Shown: positions 12,701-24,700 of the stretch, in pieces | Position numbering within the stretch: the stretch's first letter is position 1 | Layout: the number at the start of each line of letters is the position of its first letter | NCBI GenBank assembly: GCA_021234535.1 | Contig: CM037842.1 | Span: forward strand, 7,027,203-7,091,202 | Reading direction: 5' to 3' | From: Stichopus chloronotus | Taxonomy: Eukaryota; Echinodermata; Holothuroidea; Aspidochirotida; Stichopodidae | Length of the DNA: 64,000 nt | The notes under the pieces: model-generated | What the model was told of the DNA's origin: nothing | The model's database searches: none | The model's input: the letters and a program-made list of their open reading frames with translations, nothing else | Made by a program: the position numbers and the translations under genes

Positions 12701-15700
12701 CTAATTTATGGTTGGTAGAGAAGATAACTAGTCAGAATGTTTCATATTCACATATAACTAGTTTTATTACAATATACATCACACACATATAACTAGTTTT
12801 ACTGAAATATACATAAAGCATGTGCTGATAACTAGTTTTGTTACAGTCTTTTTTGAGTGTTAAAGCACAGGTAAATAGATTTATTACAGTCTTTTCTGAG
12901 TGTTAAAGCAAACGTAAATAGCCTTCTCTAAATAAATACATACACCAATGTCCACATAATTCCTTACATTGCTACTGGAGCCCTATTTCCATCATCTCGT
13001 ATCGGTAGTAAACCCTCCAGAACTTCTGCAAGTTTTGCTCTGAGGTGAGGATTGTTCATAAATTTTTTATTTCCCATGAAGAGGATGACAAACGTCATGA
13101 TATGTCCGAGAGTATCACCGGCATCCTCTAATTTCTGTTCGTTGAACCGTCTCAGAAACATCCAAAAGTCAATGGCATTCTCAGCAATGAGTTCTGGTAT
13201 TGCGGCAAGGATCTCAGGAGCTGGCTCTGGGAGAGGTAGTTTTGGTTGGCTAAGTTTGGAATTATCCCCCTTGGATGAGATGGAATGGGTCAGGAGACGA
13301 GATGATGCTATATGGTAGAAGAGGGCGTTGTCGATGAACGCAGGCTCCAACAGTGCAGAACGGTAAGCCAAGAATTTAGACATTGCTGACAGAGACAATG
13401 TAAAAAGGGGAGCGATCGTTGAGTCAAAATGAATGAAAACAGCTACAAACATAAAGTCAGAATTTGGTTGGCTTCAATACACGGATTAAGTATTGGATGC
13501 AAAAAACAGGTGTAAAAGTGCACTACAGACAAAAATGAGTACCTCTATACACAGGAAAGAGACACTTGAATAAAAATCTTTTCAAACATTCAGGACTATT
13601 GATAAACTTCATTGTTACATAATGATTGTAAAGGATCCATTTTTAATACCAAAAGTGATATGTATCTCTGGTTTGATAAATAACTGTCACAAAGAAGTAG
13701 CCTTTCCATTTAAAATAAGATTGGATGATTTCAAAACGGCAGGAATGGAACCAACTAAGTGCACAATTAAAGATAATGAGAGATGCCGAGAACTGTGTAA
13801 ACACTTGAATCAGTGAGGGACATCACAGTGTGGGGATAAAAGAGGAATTATTGCACTGTGATGTCACGGCAAAAAACTGAAACTGTAAGGACCCTCCAAG
13901 ATATTTTAATTCAGATGGTGTGCAGTGATTTTACAGCTTTTTGTTGAATTTGTAATATGAACACATAATTATATGAGAAACCTAGCTGATGTTTTTAATC
14001 TAATGGAGTGCTGCTGGGTGAAGAAAGCTGACTACTGCACTGTGATGTCTGTGTAAATGCATAAATCTATGCGGCACATGACTGGTGTTGATCTGATGGG
14101 GTGCTATGGGATAAGAGGACTATTACACTGTCATGTCAGTGTAAGCCCATGAATCTATGGGGCACATCACTGATGTTAATCTGATGGGGGGGTGGGATTA
14201 GAGGACCGATTACTACCCTGTGATATTGATGTAAACACATGAAACTATACTGATCCTCACAGATTATTTTTAAATCAACCAAAGTGGAATGAGAGTGTTT
14301 TACCTTTTTCCATTCCTTCATGAAGTCTTGCAATCAATGGATTCCCCGTCGCACCTCCCCCTGTCGCGGATGCATCGCAGTATGTCTCTTGCAGCTGATG
14401 CAGTTGTCTATTGAGGACATAAAAGTCTTCTAAGATGATATGGAAGCCTAGATTCAGGCACTGCTGGGTGAGGAAGTATATATCAGTAACAAACTTAAAG
14501 GATTGACTTGGTCTGTCTGAGCTGGCCTCCTCTACCTTGATCAGTTTGGTCACTTCAGTTAATCCTACAAATAACGAACTATAAATACATACAAAATGTG
14601 AAAAATACACAAACAGGGAAAAAGAGACAATACTAACGTAAAGACAGAGACTCATTGCCAAGGACAGTTCCAATCTCACCAATACTTACTTCTATAGCCC
14701 CTATCAAAATCAGCGTAAGACTCCTCCACATGCGTCATCAAAACAAAGGGCCCCATGTGTATGCCTTGAAATATCAGCTACTATGCATCTTTTAAACTTG
14801 CTGTCAACCAAAGGGCAAGGCCAATTAAGAACATCACTTACCCCAAGCCAAAAATGTAGTTTACGGTAAAGAGTGACTACCTATATGACAATTCATGTGA
14901 AATTACTAACACTCACTTTTTAAAAACACTTTTATTATTCTGAATGCTACTAAGGTTTCATTGATAATTGGGCAGATATTGTTTTTCTTTTATTAAGATT
15001 TTATAAAATAAGGGGCATCACTGGTGGAGCTGCATTACCCTGTTCATCCTGTCCCTTTCCCTCACCCCCATATAAGCTTTAGTAATCTTGACATAGAATT
15101 TGTTAATTGGTTCAACCTGAATATAAGAACTACAGAACTACAGAAACAAAAAACAAAACAAAAAAAAAGTCTAAAATCACAACATTTATGGACATTTAGC
15201 GATGTATGTAAAGGTAAGGATAGTTTTTAGCACTTGTCTGTTGATGAGACTGTTAGCTGATAAAGATTACAATTCACATCAAGTCATTCCTGAATCTTAG
15301 CAAGCTCTGATAGGTTCAGTCAACCTGAGATTGCAAAATTCCATTTTACACTTCTCAGATTTGTTTATGATATTACCAAGAAGATATCATTACGTATGGT
15401 AGGTTCTGCAATGATGCTACCATTAATGCTGTTCAGATTGGTTCACCATGTCACCAATTGGATCCCATTACGCATGGCAGGTTTTATAATAATTTTACTG
15501 TGAAGTTTCCACACATTGTCCAACTTATTACAAAGAGTCAACAAGTTTGAACAATTGTCCAAAATTACGTAAAAGCACAGATCTTTTTTATTCTTTACAA
15601 GAAGGATAGTGTGTACTAGTTGTATTGCTACTGTGTTGCTGATATTACTTTCAAATCAAACAAATATTGAATAGCACGATATATTTTGAGGATTATGGAC

Positions 15701-18700
15701 AACATCCACGCAAAGGAAGTGTATGCTAATTATTTAAGCAGTCTGATTCAACATCTGTATTAAGTGGTCTCTAACTCTAATCCCTCTGTGCAAATGTTAA
15801 TCAGTGTGTATGGCAGTATGCCTCTAACACATAAATATTAACAACATATAGAAGCGTTCGTAAAGAGCTTGACAATCAGAATAAGATTAACAATGCAATC
15901 TATCAACAGGTAGTTTCTGTTACCAACAACATAAACAAGGTAGACTAGGTACTATTAGAGACTTCATTAATATACAAGTAACAATATGGAAATAACTCTG
16001 CTAAACTGACTGTTTCGGTGCAACATTCAGTAATGTAGCAACCCATCAGATCAGTCCACAGTGTTCTAACACAAAGCAATATTTCAGGACAGGCTAACAA
16101 AGCTCCTAGCTGTGTTGACACGATGTCTTCAGACTAGATTTATTTAAAGCCTGGTGTGCACAAATATTGCATGGTACAAATAATGTGAAATGAGCCATGT
16201 GACGAACATGGTACAAATAACATGAAACGAGCCATGTATGCAAATACTTTAAATGATTAGAAACAGAAAGTGACTCTTCAAATAAAAGTTGCACATAACT
16301 TTATTTTGACAGCTGAGAAAGTGACTGCATCAACAGAAAGGTAGTTTATAGGGGCTCAGTGGGGTGATACTACCCTTTATCAATTATGATAAGTTTAAAT
16401 GACACTGTTACATCTTAATACTGATAACCAGCACCATTAGTCTTCTATCTATTCCTATAGCTACTAGAAATGTCAGCAGTTGCAGTTTCTTATGAACAGG
16501 TTGCCAATGGTTACTTCTTTCTGGTGAGATGTATCTGGTCACAGGCCTTTCTATCTGTGACATTGATCATTAATAACCCGATCGCTGTTGTTGCAGTTGT
16601 GTGTCAGATGTTCAGCATCTCTAAGGTTGACCATTTAAAATCAACATACAGTATGAGTACTACTCGACAGGAGTGACAAAATATCATAACCTTGCAACTC
16701 CGACTCAAATAATTTGATCCCTTTAATTATTGTAGTGCGCCGCACTACAATCTTGTCATTACTGGTCGACCAGCAATTTCTTTTGTTTAGCCTTGTATGG
16801 CTCATAACGCCTCACCTGCGCGTGATGTAACTTAGTTCATACAAATATGCATGCGAGACCTTTTAGTAATCGCAGTAAGTGCAAGCTATGACCGTCTTCA
16901 AACCAAAATCTACTAAGGAAAAGCAAATGCCACGACTACAAGAACTATTTAAGGAGTTAAAGGGATGAGAGAGCCCTGCGGATAAATTTCCAGAAAACGT
17001 AATGAAATGTGGTTCGGCCTTTTCCCAATGAGGTGATAAACGTGGAGTGTCAATGTTGTTTCCAAATTGGTGTGCAATACAGCGCCATTGTGTTTAAACA
17101 TGATGTCACAGAATCGTGTGCTGCTTCACTGCTTTTTAGCGGTTACAACATGACGTCCTTCTATAGACTCATGTACCGCTCTTATGTTCTATTTCAGTGG
17201 TGAAACAGAAAGACAGTTTTGGCATATATACAGCTAGTACTAGAGTACTCTTTAAAACTCAGAGCAGTACAGGCTTGTACGACATACGGTATATAGTAAC
17301 GATAAGCGTCGGCAACTTAACAACATATGAGAGAGATCCAATGGAATTTTTGTTTTGTCCAGCGTGATATATAAAAAAGAATGGATTGGGAAAGGGGTCG
17401 ACAGGAAGCGGCACTGCCTTAACCAAAAAATGCTAACTCCTATGAGGAGTGGATCTACAGAGAATGGCTTACTCCCAACAACAAGGACTTTGCCTACCAC
17501 GCACTACAATTCCGCGTATTTGTGGGCAAATGCAGTTCTAGTTTCCTTTATCTTTCCATAATGCATTGAAAGAGCGCCATCACTAGCAACAAAAACTAAT
17601 TCAATGAATGACTTTCTCAGACAATTCATTCAAGGGTACTTCATGGTTCAACTATATTAATTTGACAGTTACTTCCTTCTTGCAACTCCCACTCAATCAG
17701 TCCTTTGATTTCCTTTGCATTTCCATAAAGCAATGAAAAAGCAGCATCACTAGAAACAAAAACTACACAAATTAAATTCTGAGAGACATCAAGCCCCCTC
17801 TCAGAAATTTCATCCACGAGTATTTCCTTTCACAGTTCAACTGTATTAAATTCAAAGTTACTTCCTATTTCTGGTAATGTAAGTACAACAAAATCGAGTC
17901 AACAAAACTCAATGTTGCAACTAAACTCTGCATAATTAAAGGGCTGGTATGATGTTTTACTTTGTTTGGCATTAACAATTTACATACAACATGTCTATCA
18001 TTGGACTGTCAGGAAACTTAATAGAAAGTTTTACATTTTGTTACCATTCAGGAATATGAGAGCCTACAATTTAACACCATCTGAGAGAACAGAGAACCAG
18101 CTAAAATGTTTTGATTGGGTTCACTCCAATGAAAGTTTCATATTGTTTGAAATCAGACTAATGAAAGTCTCATATTTAAGTTTGTGAGAGTTTCAGACCA
18201 ATAATAATATTTGAGTTTCATACATACATGATAGTCTAATGCTTGTTTGGCCAAAGATCAAGAAAGTTTCAAATTTATTAGAGATCATCTACATAACTAA
18301 CGTTTGTTTGACTTAATTTAAAAGTTTTCCTTCCATTTCTCTCTATGTTTTGACTTTAGACCAATTTTAAGTCATCTCTTGGAACATCTTATCAGATTTA
18401 GTACTCTGAGATATCTAATCAGGTTTAATATTCTGAGATATCTAATCAGGTCAAATACTCTGAGATATCTAAACAGGTTTAATACTCTGAGATATCTAAT
18501 CAGGTTTAATACTCTGAGATATTTAATCAGGTCTAATACTCTGAGATATCTAATCAGGTTTAATACTCTGAGATATCTAATCAGGTTAAATACTGAGATA
18601 TCAGTTTGTAACTTACATTTATTAGCATTCATACAACTACCAATCCAGAATAGCAGCTTGTTTCGATTTTCTGTTGAAGACTTGAAGATTGATTTAAATA

Positions 18701-21700
18701 TTTGATGCATTCTCTTATTCCACTCAGAGAGAAGCTGCGGCACAGAGAGAGAGAGGGGGGGGGGGGGGAGAAAAATGTTGAATGATCATCTAAAATATCA
18801 TTTCATGTTGTAAACTAGCAGACATTCATGACATACTGTGTAACACCTATTTCATGACCATGTTCACAAGTTGCCCATTTTAGCATTTTTGTTTTATGAT
18901 TGCTTATAGTTGAGGCATACATTTTGACATTACGCAGTATGGAATCAATCTTCGAAACAGGTTTATATCTCTTTTGGCGTACGATTGTCATCATTGGACT
19001 ACTGAGAAGGAAAACATCTTCTAAAAATCAATATTTCTGGGGAGTTTTCTCCCCAATCATCAATCCATTGTCATTTACAACCTGAACAAACCAAACAATG
19101 ATAGTGAAATGTTAGCAGCAAACAGCATAGTCGCTCTGATGTTGGCAGCAAACAGCATAGTCACTATGATGTTAGCAGCAAACAGCATAGTCACTCTGAT
19201 GCTGGCAGCAAACAGCATAGTCACTCTGATGTTGGCACCAAACAGCATAGTCACTCTGATGTTAGCAGCAAACAGCATAGTCACTCTGATGTTGGCACCA
19301 AACAGCATAGTCACTCTGATGTTGGCAGCAAATAGCATAGTCACTCTGATGAATAGCTTCCTTGAGAGAGACTGACTTTTATATCTTGTAATGATTGGAG
19401 AATGACTAATGGATGCACTAAGCTACATCTGCCTCTTTCCCCTACAATAAAATTGAATGACCAGGGACACTAACTTTTGATTATTGTTTGATCTTGCCAT
19501 TGGACAGACCATGTCATGTTAATTTGAACAGGAGGGTAAAAAGTTTGCATAGTAAATAGTAGACAGCTCTTAGATCAAACATCTTTTGATTTTAAATTTA
19601 GTAACATTTCTAGAGCTTACTTTCCACAGATATTCCATGGTTGCCTGGTGATCAGAAGGACCTTTCGAAGATGGTTTCTCAAAGAAGTTTTCAGCCCTTC
19701 CAGGAGCAGGTATACATGAGAGGAACAGAACGTAACCAAAGAGAGACAGCTCATAGCTCTTGGCTGAATGAGGATTATGAGGCTGCTCAAAGCTTAACAA
19801 AACCTGCAAATAAAGTAAAAAAAAACACTTACATAACACAACCATACTAAAGCTGCATAAATGTATCATAAAATTGCATACCCACCCCCAATAAAAAAAA
19901 TAACTAGGATCAAGTGATTGTAAGTTCTATGATGACTAGTAAGTTCTGTGATAACTAAAAGTGATACATTTCATGCTATTGCAAATGGCACAATATAGTG
20001 GCCTACAGGACAAATCATTCTCTTAGATGTGTGTATGATATATTGATAGTTGCATATGTTTCAATGGATCATCAATTACATCAATTATCAATTACACCAT
20101 TTCCACTAACTAAACTCAAGAAAAAGTAAAAGAAAGATCCTAATCATTGATTCAGCTCAATATCTCTGAAAGGAGTTACATCAAGGCTACTGGAATGAAT
20201 CATCATACATTCCACCATGCCAATGGTAAGGTGTTAACATAAACAGGTAAATTATTCTATACTGAACCAATTAACACCGGCACAGTTCATCAACTTTATA
20301 ACATCAACGCCATCAGCCCGGGGCAGGATATATCACCTTTGGCAGCAACTTGTACAATCTGCTCACTAGAGGAACAATCTGTAGTAGCAGTAAATTCCTG
20401 AATATATTTATCCTCTATCGTGATTTTGCCTACAATTACTATCAGTGTGTTTAGTTTTACGAGTTTCTTGTAGTCGAAGGGAACATTACCTTGCCACATG
20501 TGGTTGTCCTTTTTAAATAAAGTTGTCCTGCCAAAAATCATGGCATGAATTATTTTCCTTGCATTGTGTCGTTTAGCAGTCACACTTCATGACCTAGGGT
20601 TTTAAACATTGAGGTTAACTCATAATTTAACTCGTAATTTAATTAAAACTCTAACTGTCCAAAATTTGATCGTCTAGAAGACAACCTTGTACCAAAATTA
20701 TGTTGTACTGAAGAAAATGCAGTACCTCGGATGCTAGGATTTCCTCTGAATGCCATCCATGAACTTGATTAAATTAACCTTAGCAATACAAAGTTTCTTC
20801 TTCCTTGAGACTCGAAAGTCACTGCTAACTGCTTATCAATAAGTTACACTAGATGATATTGACACAAACAACTTTTCCAGTAGATCTTTCAGTTTCTGTG
20901 ACTATTTTCACTTTAAATTCAGGATGTCATTCTCTGAGTGTATACTGTCACACATAATAACAGGCTGTACTTTCAATGAATCTGATAGCTGTCGTTTTAC
21001 CTTCTCTCTCGCTCCATAAAACACAAAGAGGAAGAACAATTGAAGAACAAACTGATTAAAGGGGGAGTGCTAAAGGGATTTGTCAGAAAAGACTAGATAA
21101 TAAATAAGTGCAGCAAAGACTACAGACATAATCATATATGCTAGACTTCCTTCTATGTAGAGATAAGTATTGAATAGTTTAGAATTGATGGCATCCACAC
21201 TTAACGAGATTTAAATTTTATAACTTCTCAATTGAGCAAAGTGTTCTCAATTGAACAAAGTGTTCTCAATTGAACAAAGTGTTCTCAATTGAGCAAAGTG
21301 TTCTCAATTGAACAAGGCAAACTGTTCTACCAATAAAAACAATATGGCTATGCAGACAGTGGCTGTCCACAATCTCCGTAGAAACGACTGACTGATACTT
21401 TTAGCTCTCTGTTGCAAACATCTATGCTCCTTTAAGAGTATCAAGGCTAATAAATTCTATCGTACGTCTAAGCCAGTGTGGCAACACATAGGTTTACCAA
21501 GTTTAATGATAAAACTTTTCATATTGTTAAATTTCATCTTTAGTATTTCTATACAGCGATAGAGTAGCTCGGAATAATGCTGATATGAAAATGACAATCT
21601 CATTGTTTTTGCTGGGAAAGTGAAAGTGACTTGTAAAGATAATCCAAAAAGCTGAAAGCAAAAAATTGACAGACAGCCCTCTATGCAAACAAAACCAGCT

Positions 21701-24700
21701 AAAAGCTGTTAACAAATTGTATTCATTGGAAATACAGCCCCCTATAGTAGATACGTCACCAGAATAATGAGTATGCTATAAGGCAAGGAAAGATTCATTC
21801 AAAAGTACTAGCAGTAAACTTCCAAACAAAGTATAATTACATGGGTACATAAAATAACAACATATCTATACTGATACAAACAAAGATGTTTGGAGTAACA
21901 TCCATTGGAAATCAAACCTTAATGAATGACTTACTCCATGGCAAGGGCTCCTTTTATATGAGTTGAAGTACATAACAGTACTTGGTGCTGGGTTTGAAGA
22001 CATACACATGCAGTATATCACAGTAAGCATAAAGTAATACCTCAGCTAGTGTATGATTTGAAGCATATAGCTGCAGTATGTGGCAGTAACTTCAGCTAGT
22101 GCTGGATTTGAATATACAGCTGCAGTATATCACAGTAAGCATAATGTAATACCTCAGCTAGTGTATGATTTGAAGCATATAGCTGGAGTATGTGGCAGTA
22201 ACTTCAGCTAGTGCTGGATTTGAACATATAGCTGCAGTATATCACAGTAAGCATAATGTAATACCTCAGCTAGTGTATGATTTGAAGCATATAGCTGCAG
22301 TATATCGCAGTAAGCATAATTCAAGGGATCAGTCAGCGATGCCTTAGCTGGGTTCATCTTAAATTTCAGCAAGTCTAAAATTGGCATGAAAGCATCCGAC
22401 ACCGAGAATTCCTCGTCCAACGTCAGCGTTTCAGCCACCTTCTTGAAAAATTCTGCGATCTCACTGAAATCTGAAATAAACATAATTTGAAGAACAAATA
22501 TTAGTCATGAAACAACAGTTGAGCACAACTAATATCTAGAGGTCTGCATACATATCTGAGCTCTTTCATGAGTGAATACTTGCAATGATAATATGGATAA
22601 ACTTCATTTCCACCATTTTATCAAATCAAAGGAACAGTGAAGAACTAAAAACAGTGAAAAATCTTTCTTTTTTCCCTCTAATTTTGAGGTTGATTTTTAC
22701 ATAACATATTAACAGTAGTTATTGCATGTTGGCAGGGGGTGCTAGATGGCTAGTCAAGTTCACACACAGCAGTTACTGTATTCTGCTGGAGTGTTTGCTA
22801 CATTCCCATACATACAGCGCACACCTACTCAGTTGACCTACGCAGATAGGAGGAGCAACACACCCAGTCCACACAGACTTTCCATAATGTGCTGAAAATC
22901 ATGTCTCGAGTAAACCCCTTTCTGCAGAATAGAACATGTGGTGATATCCAGTCATACCATCATGGTTCGGGTTTGTTCCTTCGATGAAACATTATCATGC
23001 ATGATATCATGTTAGGATTGGCTGTGCAACATCGCTGATGGTATGCATAGTACGATATGTCTCAGTACAGACCACATAGTTCATCTGCAGTATAGTAACG
23101 TACCTACCTTATGAATTTGTAAATTAGAAAATAATGTGTTCAGTCATCTGCAGGGTTTTTGTACAAACACCAATGGTACAGTATCTTTGTTTTTAATACT
23201 ACAGTATGGCATCTTTGCTGCTCTGCATTGTCAAGCACTGTAAATTATTACATCACATCAAACGATATAACATGGGTTCAGAACAATGTCATATATATCA
23301 GGTTATACTTTTATTTCACCTTTCTTTATACTGTACTAATTCATCACCACCATGTACCTGACATAAAAAGAGATTTAAATCTTTATGCAACACCTTTCCT
23401 GTGCATCTTGAATAAAGACAAGAATGCAACATATATATGTTGAAATGTCATTATATATAAACAAAGATAATACATAAAGGTTTGTATTTTGCATTTGCCG
23501 GAGGAAAGGGAAGGGGAAACGTGGGTTTCCGGGACTCAGGTGTTTCTACTCACCTGTGATTTGCCAGTTAACTGCAGGCATCTCTTGTAGCTCTCAAACA
23601 GATATCTTAAGACATGAGACTGTCCGGCAGGATCATCCTCATCTGAGTTGCTCATTGATATGACATGAAAGGAAGGATCCACCAGCAACAAACACTCAAA
23701 CAAGGCCTTAAAAATAATAAAAGAAAATAGGAGAAATTATTCTGATGACATTCCTGAAGTATTTATTCATGTAACATGAAAGGATGGATCAGCAAGCAAC
23801 AATTCTTTTCAAAAATGCAAACTTTTCTGGCCAATCTGAAACAGGGAAGCAGAGTCCTTTGCAAGCATTTGGCTCGAGTACTGTACATTATTACAAACTA
23901 CAACAACTATAAGTAAAACAATGATTATATCAGGGAGAGACAGGGAGTTACTGTCGATCAGAAATCTATGTAACTCAGAAATGTCAACCTGCTACTGTAC
24001 AGTCCTGTTCAAATGTACTTACCAAAGTAGGACAACAATAGAAACAATACAAAACAAGAATGCCATGTTTCTTTGTTACAGTATCGTTTTTAAACTTTTC
24101 TTTTTGTTAATGTTGGAATCATGTTTTTTTTCTATCTGATAGTTAATGTATTTAAACTGGATAGTCAATGTAAATGAAGGGCAAACAATTCCTCTATTCA
24201 TTTGCTGATTTGACAATGCTATTTATGGTACTCAATGAAACTTTGCATCCAAGCTGAGCATACATGTGTGCTTACAACAATGGCAAAATGCATGGCCAGT
24301 ATTTATATCTGGCTAATTGCATTGTGGGTCAATGTAATAGCAACCTAGAACCATTGATGTTCATCAGGTATAGCAATGTCATGTCTACGACCTTCATGCA
24401 ATACAGTATTATATAATCAAAATGACAATCTTTTCCTAGCAAAGGAATTGATCAACATGCACTGTGTAAGAAATAAGACCACAGGATCATGAGAACTGTA
24501 AACCCCATCACAAGCAAAATCATGGCCTCTGTAGAGCTGAGAAAAAGCTGACTGCTGCATGGAACATTCACACACACTAATCTACTGTATACATGGTGTA
24601 CATACTATACTATGTTCACAGCAGTATGTGGCAAGCACAGTACCTGATGCCATTCTAATCAACACAGTATATGACTCACTGATTCAACAAGATCCCAGTC

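Larger units (their letters stand above)
14565..18384. other. UBE4A intron(s); at least one exon expected but not recognised
   Basis: The phases of the flanking exons (18617, phase 1; 14564) cannot be joined directly because the joint codon would be a stop, and about 80 vertebrate residues are unaccounted for. I found no matching coding stretch. The region holds a 45-bp two-copy repeat (16150-16245), a possible TIR element (16733-17508) and a longer tandem duplication (17540-17890). Confidence 0.5.

Noticed and set aside
18372..18743. A 123-codon minus frame and a 108-codon plus frame
   Set aside because: Only the first 40 codons of the minus frame are a real UBE4A exon; the rest, and the plus frame, are the 27-bp array.
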